The translations under genes and the position numbers were made by a program. Of a stretch of DNA of 64,000 nt, positions 46,901-55,398 are shown in pieces. The stretch is taken from NCBI RefSeq assembly GCF_900232865.1, contig NZ_OCTS01000001.1:295413-359412 (forward strand), written 5' to 3'. This DNA comes from Corynebacterium dentalis. GTDB lineage: Bacteria; Actinomycetota; Actinomycetes; Mycobacteriales; Mycobacteriaceae. Every line of letters begins with the position of its first letter. Within the stretch, counting starts at the first letter, position 1. The notes under the pieces are model-generated. The model did no database searches. It was not told the DNA's origin and saw only the letters and a list, made by a program, of their open reading frames with translations.

Positions 46901-47670
46901 TCATCTGTCAGCAGCAACTCTCGGCAGGGGAAGACTTCCACCGCGCGCTCGATCTGGCCAGGGATGGTGCGCTGGTCACCGACGGAGAACGCGCGGACTT
47001 CGCTGATCTCGTCTCCCCAGAACTCCACACGCACGGGGAACTCTTCGGTGGCGGGGAAAATATCGACGATGCCACCACGCACCGCAAAGTGCCCGCGCTT
47101 TCCCACCACGTCGACGTGGGAGTAGCCAAGCAGAACGAGGCGTTCCTGCAACTTCTCAAAGTCCAGTTCTTCGCCCTCGATAAGGCGGACAGGCTCAATC
47201 TTGCCGAGCCGATCCTGGATGGGGTGAACCAGCGAACGAGCAGGGGCGACGACAACTCGCAGCGGCGGCTGCGTGGGGCTCGATTCCTGCGGTTGTTGAA
47301 GCAGCTGGAGCCGCCGCAACACCCGCATACGCTGGGACACCGTCTCCACGCCCGGCGAGAGCCGCTCGTGCGGAAGCGTCTCCCATGCTGGGAACACTTC
47401 TACGACATCGCCCAACATGTGCCTAAGCACGGCAGCGACGTCCTGTGCCTGACGACCGGAGGCCGTGACCATCAACACCGGCGCGTGCTGCGCCATCGTT
47501 CCCGCGACGAATGGCCACACGCCTTCTAGAGCCTGCATGTGCAGGCTCTTTTCTCCAATGTGCGTGACTACTCCCCGCAGCTTGGAATCCCGCGCGGCCG
47601 CGCGCAGAACCCCCGCCAAGCTGGGCTGTGACGAGGACAAGGATGCGGAAGTTGGTGCACTGGAGCTCAT
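43945..47670 (-). CDS. mfd: Transcription-repair coupling factor
   Basis: The 1241-aa SF2 translocase removes stalled RNA polymerase and recruits UvrA. In order: UvrB-homology region (about 50-400), RNA-polymerase-interacting domain starting at [17 protein letters not shown], helicase with [40 protein letters not shown] and [10 protein letters not shown], and the UvrA-masking C-terminal domain. TACACT on the minus strand (47684-47679) lies 8 nt before the ATG, so the mRNA is probably leaderless. Followed by mazG. Confidence 0.96.
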   Translation of the reverse strand: MSSSAPTSASLSSSQPSLAGVLRAAARDSKLRGVVTHIGEKSLHMQALEGVWPFVAGTMAQHAPVLMVTASGRQAQDVAAVLRHMLGDVVEVFPAWETLPHERLSPGVETVSQRMRVLRRLQLLQQPQESSPTQPPLRVVVAPARSLVHPIQDRLGKIEPVRLIEGEELDFEKLQERLVLLGYSHVDVVGKRGHFAVRGGIVDIFPATEEFPVRVEFWGDEISEVRAFSVGDQRTIPGQIERAVEVFPCRELLLTDEVAKKASELVVERAGNPELADLLDKISQKIAAPGMESLIPLLHGGTMVTLPELMPNNAHTLITAPATVYRRAQDLIETGQQFMEAGWDTAAMGGTAPMQGVAYLEVDDVRTSQGDRPWWTLSPMGMSDADAGFSADVLELSYKAAPAPHGDLDAIGTLMTDIRRRVEAGGRVAFAAPTPAVAGRMLRRMQEAGIHAEAIGVDLQGQRGLGRIKPSKLSTTDEPPAATVSIYHATAFAGIEFPFAGDAKLEPLLFLTETDLTGNRVDAAATGKRKPAKKRNRVDPLALEPGDLVVHDSHGIGRFIKMTERTIGRGADASRREYLVLEYAPSKRGGPNDQLFVPMDQLDMLSRYVGGEKPSLSKMGGADWKNAKRKARGAVREIAAELVELYAKRQAAPGFAFAPDSPWQREMEEAFPFTETEDQFSAIEAVKTDMEKAVPMDRVIIGDVGYGKTEVAVRAAFKAVQSGKQVAILVPTTLLAQQHLATFRERMQDFPTTIRELSRFTSAKESKEVLKGMADGTVDIVVGTHRLLQTGVQWKDLGLIVVDEEQRFGVEHKEHIKALRTHVDVLTMSATPIPRTLEMSMAGIREMSTILTPPEDRHPVLTYVGPQEKKHVAAAIRRELLRDGQVFYVHNRVRDIEKTAMEIRESVPEARVVVAHGQMSEEQLETTVKGFWDREFDVLVCTTIVETGLDISNANTLIVENAHHMGLSQLHQLRGRVGRSRDRGYAYFLYPKGEVLTETSYDRLSTIAANNDLGAGMAVAMKDLEMRGAGNVLGGEQSGHISGVGFDLYVRLVGEAVEAFRAMADGQPVDGREEEKKEIRVDLPVDAHIPPEYVASERLRLEAYRKFAEVQTEDDVLKVLEELRDRYGEPPVEVTRLATVSRLRMLCRDLHVGEVVQAGTKISFSPIELPDSGQVRLKRLFPAANYRATTKVVLIPAPKEGSGMRAVPLRDEDMVQWCADALTSIAGLPERDMRGQPEVVR

Positions 47671-47819
47671 GGGTACTTAGTGTAACGAGCCGCGAGACAA
47701 CGTCTCCGGACAGCGGTGGTTGCTCGCAATGTCTGCACGAATCGGCTCGCCCAGTGGCCGGGTTTCAATCTGCGAACCCGCCTGATGTATTCTGTGCTCT
47801 GCGCGTCTACAGCGCGCGT

Positions 47820-47891
47820 TCTCCCATGGTGTAATCGGCAACACTACGGTTTTTGGTACCGTCATTCTAGGTTCGAGTCCTGGTGGGAGAG
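47820..47891 (+). tRNA. tRNA-Gln (anticodon TTG)
   Basis: 72 nt: acceptor TCTCCCA pairs with TGGGAGA, discriminator G, anticodon loop TTTTGGT flanked by ACGGT/ACCGT, T arm with GGTTCGAGTCC. CCA is not encoded. The T-run CTTTTTT follows as terminator; TATTCT at 47788-47793 is a likely -10. A tRNA-Gln also sits beside glmU in mycobacteria. Confidence 0.95.
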
Positions 47892-48308
47892 CTTTTTTAT
47901 GGCTTGGTTGCCATGGTTTTTCCGTCGCGCTTTCTTCTAATGGGGACGAAGAAGTAGACGACATCTTTGGCGAGAATGGTGATCCTCAAAGAAGTTGCCT
48001 GCTCCCCCAACGCTTTCCATCGTCGATGATGCGAAAATCGCCATGCCTGACCAGAAAAATTCGGGGATGGGCAGTATTCGAGGTTCCTTCATCATTTCTC
48101 CCTAAACGACGATGCTTCACATTCGATACTATGAACAAGCACAATATGCGCACGCTGCGATTAGTTGAGCAGTAAATTCGGTGAGAGCACGCTACTCTGA
48201 TCGCTCTTCAGACAATCCAGCCCGCCCACCCGTTAAAGTGGACGCATTGCATAAGCCTCAACCACGCAGTGCACCCTGACTGTCGACCACCAAAGGACCT
48301 GCCCCATC
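47892..48308. other. 417-bp intergenic stretch, no gene recognised
   Basis: The first bases form the tRNA terminator. One plus frame is open to 48174 but has no start codon after the tRNA and no domain. AT-rich sequence near 48100-48175 may hold promoter elements for glmU; I cannot place hexamers with confidence. I see no repeats or RNA genes. Confidence 0.5.
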
Positions 48309-49790
48309 GTGACTAACTCCCCCGTAGCTGTCGTTGTTCTCGCCGCTGGCGCTGGTACGCGCATGAGGTCGAAGACGCAGAAGACCTTGCACGCCATTGG
48401 CGGCCGTACTCTTCTTTCGCACTCACTTCACGCCGCCGCTGGCATCAACCCAGAACGCATCGTCGCGGTAGTCGGGCACGGACGCGAGCAGGTCGGCCCT
48501 GCAGTGGACGCCGTGGCAAGCGAGCTGGATCGCACCATCGACAAGGCAGTTCAGGAAGAGCAAAACGGCACCGGTCACGCAGTGCAGTGTGCGCTCCCCG
48601 CACTGGAGGGCTTCGAGGGAACCGTCATCGTCACCAACGCTGACGTTCCCCTCCTGCAGGCAGAGACCCTGGCCAACCTGCACACTGCCCACACCGAAGT
48701 CCCCACTGCGGTGACGGTTCTATCCGTCAACCAGGACAATCCCAAGGGCTACGGTCGCATCATCCGCACCGACGACGGCGAAGTCACGGGCATCGTCGAG
48801 GAGAAGGATGCCACCGAAGGTCAGCGCCTCATCACCGAGGTCAACTCCGGTGTTTTCGCCTTCAACGCCGGTCACCTGCGCTCCGCACTGAGCCAGCTAA
48901 ACACGGACAATGCGCAAGGCGAGCTCTACCTCACCGATGTACTGGGCATTGCCCGCGGCGAAGGCCACCCGGTGCGCGCCTACACCGCTTCCGATGCCGG
49001 CGAGCTGGCTGGCGTTAATGACCGCGTCCAGCTCGCAGAAGCGGGAACCGTACTCAACCAGCGCAGCCTCGAAGTCGCTATGCGCGGCGGCGCCACGATC
49101 ATAGATCCCCGCACCACGATGATCGATTCCGAAGTGGAAATCGGCCAGGACGTCACGATCCTGCCAGGAGTACAGCTCAAGGGAAAGACGCGGATTGGCG
49201 ACGGCGCTGTCGTCGGACCAGATAGCACGCTGGAAAATGTCACCGTGGGCGAAGGTGCCACCGTCATCCGCACCCACGGCATAGATTCCAGCATCGGGAA
49301 AAATGCCAACGTCGGCCCATTCACCTACCTTCGCCCCGGCACACAGCTAGCCGAAGACGGCAAGCTCGGCGGCTTCGTGGAGACCAAGAACGCCAGCATC
49401 GGCCGCGGCTCCAAGGTTCCCCACCTGACCTACGTGGGCGATGCCACCATTGGCGAAGGCTCCAACATCGGCGCCTCTTCCGTGTTCGTCAATTACGACG
49501 GCGTGACCAAGCACCACACCACAATCGGCTCCCACGTCCGCACGGGTTCAGACACGATGTTCATCGCGCCGGTCACCGTTGGCGATGGTGCGTACTCGGG
49601 TGCGGGCACGGTGATTAAGGACAACGTCGCCCCCGGCGCACTCGCGATTCGCGAAGGTCACCAGCGAAACATCGAAGGCTGGGTAGAGCGCAAGCGCCCC
49701 GGAACCGCTGCCGCCGAGGCTGCAGCAGAGGCCAACCGCAGGGTCGCGGACGGTGGTTCGCCCGCCTCCTCGGGAGAGATCGAACAATAG
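48309..49790 (+). CDS. glmU: Bifunctional UDP-N-acetylglucosamine pyrophosphorylase / glucosamine-1-phosphate acetyltransferase
   Basis: The 493-aa enzyme makes UDP-GlcNAc for peptidoglycan. The N-terminal uridyltransferase has [20 protein letters not shown] and [17 protein letters not shown]; the C-terminal left-handed beta helix (about 255-455) has hexapeptide repeats and the acetyltransferase site [20 protein letters not shown] with [10 protein letters not shown]. An Ala/Glu-rich tail follows. GTG start at 48309 with AAAGGA upstream. Followed by prs as in mycobacteria. Confidence 0.96.
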   Translation: MTNSPVAVVVLAAGAGTRMRSKTQKTLHAIGGRTLLSHSLHAAAGINPERIVAVVGHGREQVGPAVDAVASELDRTIDKAVQEEQNGTGHAVQCALPALEGFEGTVIVTNADVPLLQAETLANLHTAHTEVPTAVTVLSVNQDNPKGYGRIIRTDDGEVTGIVEEKDATEGQRLITEVNSGVFAFNAGHLRSALSQLNTDNAQGELYLTDVLGIARGEGHPVRAYTASDAGELAGVNDRVQLAEAGTVLNQRSLEVAMRGGATIIDPRTTMIDSEVEIGQDVTILPGVQLKGKTRIGDGAVVGPDSTLENVTVGEGATVIRTHGIDSSIGKNANVGPFTYLRPGTQLAEDGKLGGFVETKNASIGRGSKVPHLTYVGDATIGEGSNIGASSVFVNYDGVTKHHTTIGSHVRTGSDTMFIAPVTVGDGAYSGAGTVIKDNVAPGALAIREGHQRNIEGWVERKRPGTAAAEAAAEANRRVADGGSPASSGEIEQ

Positions 49791-49803
49791 GCATTTGTTC
49801 CAC

Positions 49804-49830
49804 GATTCCAACGCCACTATCGTTGGAATC
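49804..49830 (+). repeat. Perfect hairpin between glmU and prs
   Basis: GATTCCAACG (49804-49813) and CGTTGGAATC (49821-49830) form a 10-bp stem with a 7-nt loop. It begins 13 bp after the glmU stop. No T-run follows, so it may be a weak terminator, an RNA-stability element or an operator for prs. Confidence 0.6.
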
Positions 49831-49884
49831 GACAATAGATTTCCGCCAATGGATATCCATCGCCAAGTCTGGAAGGGCTCACAC

Positions 49885-50856
49885 TTGTCCACCACCCACT
49901 GGATCGACAATCAAAAGAACTTGATGCTGTTTAGTGGCCGCGCACACCCTGCATTGGGTGAGGCTGTGGCTCGCGAGCTGGGTGTGGAGCTGACCCCCAC
50001 CACCGCACGTGATTTCGCCAACGGCGAGATCTTCATCCGCTTCGAAGAATCCGTCCGCGGATCCGATGCCTTCGTGCTGCAAGCTCACCCGCAGCCCCTC
50101 AACAACTGGCTGATGGAACAGCTCATCATGATTGATGCGCTCAAGCGCGGTTCCGCCAAGCGAATCACCGCCATCCTGCCCTTCTACCCTTACGCTCGTC
50201 AGGATAAGAAGCACCGCGGACGCGAGCCCATCTCCGCCCGCCTGATCGCTGATCTGCTCAAAACCGCTGGAGCGGATCGCATCGTCTCCGTAGACCTGCA
50301 CACCGACCAGATCCAGGGCTTCTTCGACGGCCCAGTGGATCACATGCATGCCATGCCGATCCTCACGGACTACATCCAGGAAAACTACAACCTGGACAAC
50401 ATCTGCGTGGTCTCCCCGGACGCAGGTCGCGTGAAAGTTGCCGAGAAGTGGGCCAACGTGCTGGGCGATGCCCCACTGGCCTTCGTGCACAAGACTCGCG
50501 ACGTAGACGTGGCCAACAAGGTCACCGCCAACCGCGTCGTCGGCGATGTCAAGGGGCGCACCTGTGTGCTGATCGACGACATGATCGACACCGGCGGAAC
50601 CATCGCCGGCGCCGTGGGCGTGCTGCGCGAAGCAGGCGCAACGGATGTCATCATCGCCACCACACACGGCGTGTTCTCCGGACCAGCCCGCGAACGCCTC
50701 AGCTCCTGTGGTGCCCGCGAAATAATCACCACCGACACCCTCCCGCAGTCCACCGAGGGCTGGGAGAACCTCACGGTGCTGCCTATCGCCCCTCTGGTTG
50801 CTAAGACCATCCACGAGATCTTCGAGAATGGTTCGGTGACTACTCTTTTCGAGTAG
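49885..50856 (+). CDS. prs: Ribose-phosphate pyrophosphokinase
   Basis: The 323-aa enzyme makes PRPP from ribose 5-phosphate and ATP. Motifs: NLMLFSGRAHPALGEAVARE, RDFANGEIFIRFEESVRGSD, FYPYARQDKKHRGREPISAR, DLHTDQIQGFF and the PRPP-binding VLIDDMIDTGGTIAGAV. I use the TTG start at 49885-49887 with GGAAGGG 7 nt upstream: homology begins right after it and no ATG or GTG fits. The frame is open further upstream, but that part overlaps glmU and the hairpin. Confidence 0.94.
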   Translation: MSTTHWIDNQKNLMLFSGRAHPALGEAVARELGVELTPTTARDFANGEIFIRFEESVRGSDAFVLQAHPQPLNNWLMEQLIMIDALKRGSAKRITAILPFYPYARQDKKHRGREPISARLIADLLKTAGADRIVSVDLHTDQIQGFFDGPVDHMHAMPILTDYIQENYNLDNICVVSPDAGRVKVAEKWANVLGDAPLAFVHKTRDVDVANKVTANRVVGDVKGRTCVLIDDMIDTGGTIAGAVGVLREAGATDVIIATTHGVFSGPARERLSSCGAREIITTDTLPQSTEGWENLTVLPIAPLVAKTIHEIFENGSVTTLFE

Positions 50857-50914
50857 TCACTCGTCCTCGGTTCGCCCGCCCCACATGGCATTTTTCTCCA
50901 CGAAGCGACGATGC

Positions 50915-51053
50915 TAAACTAACCAGCTGAATCTCTCGGCGAGGGCTGGAACCGCGACCATGTTGCGGAACTGGCCGTTATCGGCGCGAACCCCCACTCC
51001 CAGCCCACGGCTGCGGGAGGACTTGACGCCGCGAGACACCGCGGCGTTTTTTC
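50915..51053 (+). ncRNA. Structured, terminated leader or small RNA upstream of rplY
   Basis: A -10-like TAAACT (50915-50920) predicts a transcript from about 50927. It could fold into hairpins CCGC/GCGG (around 50950-50968) and CTCCCAGCC/GGCTGCGGGAG (50997-51018), then a strong terminator ACGCCGCG/CGCGGCGT followed by TTTTTTC (51026-51052). rplY begins 75 nt further on after AAGGAG. Either an attenuated leader of rplY or an independent RNA of about 125 nt. No Rfam family is recognised by eye. Confidence 0.55.
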
Positions 51054-51127
51054 ATGCCCGGTTGACGCGATTCGTGACAAACTACCGCAGCTGGCCCCCA
51101 GCTGAATGAAGAAATAAGGAGTGACAC

Positions 51128-51814
51128 ATGGCTAACACCCAGACTGTTCTTGCAGCTCAGCCACGTAACGAGTTCGGTAAGGGCGCTGCACGCCGCCTGC
51201 GCCGCGATTTCCGCATCCCCGTGGTTGTCTACGGCTTGAACCTGGAGCCAATGCACGTACACGTGGACATCCTGGAATTCCACGCCATCCTGCGTAACGA
51301 GGGCACCAACGCCGTTATCGAGCTGGACCTCGAAGGCGACAAGCACCTCGTGATGGTCAAGGCCGTGGATCAGAACGTTCTGACCCTGGACGTTGACCAC
51401 GCTGACCTGCTGCACGTGAAGCGCGGCGAAAAGGTAGAGGTAGACATCCCAGTTGTGTCCACCGGCGAGGCTGCCCCAGGCGCCCTGATCACTCAGGACG
51501 CAGACGTTCTGACCGTCCTGGCTGACGTTCTGAACATCCCTGAAGAGATCACCATCGACGTTGAGGGCATGGAGATCGGCACCCAGGTCACCGCTGCAGA
51601 CATCCAGATGCCTGCAAACTGTGAGCTGGTTTCCGAGCCAGAGACCTTGGTCATCAACATCGTTGAGCCTGAGGAAGAAGAGCTTCCTGAGCCAGGCGAA
51701 GAGGGCGAGGATGACACCACCGAACCTGAGGCTGAGAACGACGGCGACGCTGCCGACGGCTCCGCTGACGAGCCTGAGAACTCCCCACGTGGCAACGCCG
51801 AGGGCGACGAGTAA
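51128..51814 (+). CDS. rplY: 50S ribosomal protein L25, long CTC form
   Basis: The 228-aa 5S-rRNA-binding protein has the L25 domain (1-95: RNEFGKGAARRLRRDFRIPV, VYGLNLEP), the TL5/CTC C-terminal beta domain (96-180) and a very acidic tail (about 178-228) rich in Glu/Asp. CTC-type L25 is also a general stress protein. The start has AAGGAG 7 nt before the ATG; a leader with a terminator lies upstream and another terminator downstream. Confidence 0.95.
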   Translation: MANTQTVLAAQPRNEFGKGAARRLRRDFRIPVVVYGLNLEPMHVHVDILEFHAILRNEGTNAVIELDLEGDKHLVMVKAVDQNVLTLDVDHADLLHVKRGEKVEVDIPVVSTGEAAPGALITQDADVLTVLADVLNIPEEITIDVEGMEIGTQVTAADIQMPANCELVSEPETLVINIVEPEEEELPEPGEEGEDDTTEPEAENDGDAADGSADEPENSPRGNAEGDE

Positions 51815-51830
51815 GTCTCTCTCCGTCGTC

Positions 51831-51877
51831 ACGGCGGGTAAGTTGAGGACAAAGATCCTGGCTTGCCCGCCGTTTTT
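51831..51877 (+). terminator. Terminator after rplY
   Basis: Stem ACGGCGGGTAAG / CTTGCCCGCCGT with a 19-nt loop, followed by TTTTCTG, 17 bp after the rplY stop. Confidence 0.82.
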
Positions 51878-51921
51878 CTGTATCTACGGTTCTGTCCCCA
51901 CCGTGTGGGACAATGGCAGGC

Positions 51922-52479
51922 GTGGATACAGTACAGCGTTCCCCGTGGCTCGTCGTGGGACTCGGCAACCCCGGCCCGAAGTACGCCTTTACCCGCCACA
52001 ACCTGGGCGTGATGGTGATTGAAGAGCTCGCCAGCCGTCAGGTACCCACGCCGAACCTCAGCGCGCACAAGCGTTCAAACGCCAACATCGCCGAGTTCTC
52101 ACTGGGTGGTGCCAAGGTCATCCTCGCCACCCCGCGCACGTATATGAATGTCTCTGGCGGCCCGGTTAGGGCACTCGCGGATTTCTTCAAGGTTCCAGCC
52201 GAGCACATTATCGTTGCCCACGATGAGCTCGAGCTAGACCCCGGCCAGGTGCGACTGAAAAGTGGTGGCGGGGACAAGGGACACAACGGCCTGAAGTCCA
52301 TCACCAAGGCCCTGGGCACCAAGGACTACTACCGTTTGTCCTGCGGAATCGGCCGCCCACCTGGCCGCATGGATCCGGCCGCCTACGTCCTCAAGCCGTT
52401 TGCCTCCTCGGCCGCCGCGAATGTTGCGATTCTTTGTGCCGACGCAAGCGACGCCGCAGAACAGCTCATCCAGTCCTAA
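51922..52479 (+). CDS. pth: Peptidyl-tRNA hydrolase, copy 1
   Basis: The 185-aa enzyme frees tRNA from peptides dropped by ribosomes. Motifs: LVVGLGNPGPKYAFTRHNLG (catalytic His), PRTYMNVSGGPV, AHDELELDPGQVRLKSGGG, GHNGLKSI. GACAAT (51909-51914) lies 7 nt before the GTG at 51922, arguing for a leaderless mRNA from there; the ATG at 51913 lies inside that box. The second copy follows 51 bp later. Confidence 0.92.
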   Translation: MDTVQRSPWLVVGLGNPGPKYAFTRHNLGVMVIEELASRQVPTPNLSAHKRSNANIAEFSLGGAKVILATPRTYMNVSGGPVRALADFFKVPAEHIIVAHDELELDPGQVRLKSGGGDKGHNGLKSITKALGTKDYYRLSCGIGRPPGRMDPAAYVLKPFASSAAANVAILCADASDAAEQLIQS

Positions 52480-52530
52480 AACACGCTTGCCTTTTCCTGG
52501 GCGAAGCAGGCCTGTGCCACACTAGAGCTC

Positions 52531-53202
52531 GTGGCTACACTCAAGGATTTCATCTCCCGCATTTTCGGCGCTGGTTCTACTTCTACTCCGGCTTCCGAGT
52601 CTGCGAATGCCATGCCTACTTTCCCCGCAGGAGTGACTCCATGGCTGGTCATCGGCTTAGGTAATCCCGGCGCGGAGTACGAGGCCACGCCACACAACGT
52701 GGGCTACATGGCTATCGATGCACTGCTGGTTCGCACGGGTTCCCACCTGGCTCCGCTTAAGGGTTTGCACGCCCACGCGGCGGCAACGGAGCTCGCGGGA
52801 AAGCCGGTTCTGCTGGTGCGCTCCACCACGTTCATGAATGAGTCTGGCATCGCGGTCAAAGACATCGCGGAGCACTACAGCATTAGCTTGGATCAAGTGA
52901 TCGTGGTGCATGACGAGCTCGACCTCCCTCTAGGCAAGGTGCGTGTCAAACAGGGCGGCAATGAAAACGGACACAACGGACTGAAATCCACCACCGAGTA
53001 CATGGGATCTCGGGACTATGTGCGTGTGCGCATGGGTATCTCCCGTCCTCCGCAAGGCGTGACTGTCATTGATCACGTTCTCGGCCCCATCGAGGCAGGT
53101 CCAGAGCTGGATTCCATGATCGATGTAGCAGCGGATGCAGTCACGGAGATCGTGAACAACGGCCTAGCCGCGGCCCAGCAGAAGATCCACTCCCGCAAAT
53201 AG
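52531..53202 (+). CDS. pth: Peptidyl-tRNA hydrolase, copy 2 (with N-terminal extension)
   Basis: The 223-aa paralogue carries all active-site motifs (LVIGLGNPGAEYEATPHNVG, STTFMNESG, VHDELDLPLGKVRVKQGG, GHNGLKST). An extra N-terminus of about 35 residues (an FISRIFGAGS helix and a Ser/Thr/Pro-rich stretch) is absent from copy 1. GTG start; CACACT (52518-52523) lies 7 nt upstream, suggesting its own leaderless promoter. The copies clearly differ in sequence, so the duplication is old. Both look active. Confidence 0.91.
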   Translation: MATLKDFISRIFGAGSTSTPASESANAMPTFPAGVTPWLVIGLGNPGAEYEATPHNVGYMAIDALLVRTGSHLAPLKGLHAHAAATELAGKPVLLVRSTTFMNESGIAVKDIAEHYSISLDQVIVVHDELDLPLGKVRVKQGGNENGHNGLKSTTEYMGSRDYVRVRMGISRPPQGVTVIDHVLGPIEAGPELDSMIDVAADAVTEIVNNGLAAAQQKIHSRK

Positions 53203-53250
53203 GAGCGCGAACACTTCCCCCTTGTCCCCAGCGGGAGTAATATTTCGTGG

Positions 53251-54675
53251 GTGATTGAGGAGAAAGACTCTCAACAAGCGCCGTCGACAGCCTCCAAGGG
53301 GCGAAAACGCACGGCCTCCCCCAGCTTGCAGGCAGCTCGATTAACTGCAGGCTCGTTTTTGCTATTGATCGTTATAGGTGCGGTTCTCCTCTCCCTGCCC
53401 ATCTCCACTCGCGGCGAGGGCTCGGTTCCTCCCCTCGAAGGAATCTTCACCGCCACCTCCGCGGTATGCCTGACCGGACTGGTGGTGGTGGACACCGCCA
53501 CCTTCTGGACTCCTTTTGGGCAGGCCGTGATCCTGGGACTCATCCAGGTCGGCGGTCTGGGCATCATGACCCTAGCCTCCCTGACGGGCATGCTCCTGGT
53601 GCGCAAGGTTTCCATCCGCTCTCGCCGCTTAGCTCAAGCAGAGAGTCGCCCGTTCAGCATGGGTGGCGCCAAGCGCACAATTCTGGCCACCGTTTTGCTG
53701 ACCGTGGTCACCGAAGCGGTCATGGCTCTCATCCTGGCTTGGCGGTTCATCACGGAATACCAATTACCCGTGGCATATTCCCTGTGGTCTGGCACGTTCC
53801 ACTCCATTTCCGCGTTCAACAACGCAGGTTTCGCACTTCGCTCGGCAAACATGATCGACTTCCAGGACGATTGGTTCATCCTCTCGCCAATCATGATCGC
53901 CGTGGTGCTGGGCGGCCTGGGCTACTCCGTGCTGGCGGAAATTGTCCGCCGAGCACGGCACCGCTGGCGGATGCGGCACTCGCGCAGCACCACCGCAGTC
54001 GGTCATTTGTCTGTCACTTCGCGCATCACGCTGATTGGCACGGCCGTGCTCCTCATCGCCGGCTTCGCCATCTACTTGGCGGTGGAATGGCACGGGGCTT
54101 TTGAAGAGTTTGGCGTCGGGAAAAAGATCCTCAACGCACTTTTCGCCACGGTCACCGCGCGCACCGCCGGCTTCAATGCAATCGACTACTCGCAGCTATC
54201 AGACACCAGCCTCCTGGCCACCGAGGGTTTGATGTTCGTCGGCGGCGGCAGCGCGGGCACGGCCGGTGGCATAAAGATCACCACGATCGTGGTGCTGCTG
54301 TACGCCATGTGGACGGAGTTCAGCGGCGAGAAAGAAGTCATCGTCAGCAAGCGCCACGTGCCAGACAGCGTCATCCGCCAGGCCATGACCGTGGCCGCCG
54401 CCGGAGCCCTGGTGGTGTGGCTGTCCATCGTGATGTTGCGGGTGCTCAATCCGCATCTCGACGCAGACCACGTGACCTTCGAGGTGGTCTCCGCGTTCGG
54501 CACCGTGGGCCTGTCCACGGGAATCACGGCCGCGCTGACGGGGCCATCGCAAGTCATCCTGTGCGTGTTGATGTACTTGGGACGCATTGGACCTATCACC
54601 ATGGTCGCCGCGCTGGCGGCGCGTAAAACCACTCGACATTTCCACTATCCAGAAGAAAGGCCCCTCATTGGCTAA
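53251..54675 (+). CDS. K+ uptake protein, TrkH/KtrB family
   Basis: The 474-aa membrane protein has the four-fold TrkH/KtrB pore plan, with selectivity-filter-like loops TATSAVCLTGLVVVDTAT, HSISAFNNAGFALRS, TVTARTAGFNAIDYSQL and SAFGTVGLSTGIT. GTG start at 53251; TAATAT (53238-53243) ends 7 nt before it, so leaderless. The stop overlaps the trkA-like start by 8 bp. It imports K+ under control of the next gene's product. Confidence 0.9.
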   Translation: MIEEKDSQQAPSTASKGRKRTASPSLQAARLTAGSFLLLIVIGAVLLSLPISTRGEGSVPPLEGIFTATSAVCLTGLVVVDTATFWTPFGQAVILGLIQVGGLGIMTLASLTGMLLVRKVSIRSRRLAQAESRPFSMGGAKRTILATVLLTVVTEAVMALILAWRFITEYQLPVAYSLWSGTFHSISAFNNAGFALRSANMIDFQDDWFILSPIMIAVVLGGLGYSVLAEIVRRARHRWRMRHSRSTTAVGHLSVTSRITLIGTAVLLIAGFAIYLAVEWHGAFEEFGVGKKILNALFATVTARTAGFNAIDYSQLSDTSLLATEGLMFVGGGSAGTAGGIKITTIVVLLYAMWTEFSGEKEVIVSKRHVPDSVIRQAMTVAAAGALVVWLSIVMLRVLNPHLDADHVTFEVVSAFGTVGLSTGITAALTGPSQVILCVLMYLGRIGPITMVAALAARKTTRHFHYPEERPLIG

Positions 54676-55363
54676 GTTATTTGGACTGTCCAGGGACAAC
54701 CAACCGTTTTCCCTGCGTCCCGTCACTGTTATCGGTTTGGGCCGCTTCGGCTTGGCGCTGTCCAAGGAGCTGACCAGCTACGGCGTGGAGGTGTTTGGCA
54801 TCGATGACGATGAGAAGCTGATCAGCGAGCACACCACGGAGTGCACGGACTTTGCAGTGGCGGACACCACGGACCCGCACGCGCTGAAACAGCTGGGCGT
54901 GGACGAGGCCGAGTGCGTGGTCATTGGCATCGGCTCGGACTTGGAAGCCAGCATCCTGACTGCCTCCAACATCGTGGAATTTGGCGTGCCCGATATTTGG
55001 GCCAAAGCGGATTCCGATGCCCACGCCCGCATCCTCAAGCAGGTGGGCGTGCATCACGTGCTGCGCCCGGAGCGCGATACGGGCCGCCGCGTGGCGCACC
55101 TGTTGGGCGGGCGCTTTGACGAGTTCGCCGAGGTGGATTCAGACTACGGCATGATCAAGCTCTCCGTGCCGCGGGAGCTGGTGGGCAAAGCAATCGATTC
55201 CGAGGCGCTGTGGAAGAAAAAGAAGGTGCACATCGTGGCGGTGAAGTCTCCCGGATGCGAATGGCGGCCGTATTTTGAGACCACTCCGTTGAACGCCAAT
55301 GACCTGATGGTGGTGGCGGGAAGCCCGTTGCATCTGGAGACGTTCTCACTGCGACCTCACTAG
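54668..55363 (+). CDS. K+ uptake regulatory subunit, TrkA/KtrA family
   Basis: The 231-aa cytosolic protein has an RCK_N Rossmann domain (VTVIGLGRFGLALSKEL, VFGIDDDEK, VADTTDPHALKQLGV) that binds nucleotide and an RCK_C domain (about 150-231, GMIKLSVPRELVGKAI, NDLMVVAGSP). I choose the TTG at 54668-54670, with AGAAAGG about 8 nt upstream and homology beginning there. The start overlaps the TrkH stop, giving translational coupling. Confidence 0.9.
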   Translation: MAKLFGLSRDNQPFSLRPVTVIGLGRFGLALSKELTSYGVEVFGIDDDEKLISEHTTECTDFAVADTTDPHALKQLGVDEAECVVIGIGSDLEASILTASNIVEFGVPDIWAKADSDAHARILKQVGVHHVLRPERDTGRRVAHLLGGRFDEFAEVDSDYGMIKLSVPRELVGKAIDSEALWKKKKVHIVAVKSPGCEWRPYFETTPLNANDLMVVAGSPLHLETFSLRPH

Positions 55364-55398
55364 GTCTTCAGCTAGGGCGCCCAGTAGGGTTATGTTCT

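Noticed and set aside
47677..47964. 95-codon minus-strand frame over the tRNA-Gln gene
   Set aside because: It covers a perfect tRNA and the mfd promoter; no homology or start signal.
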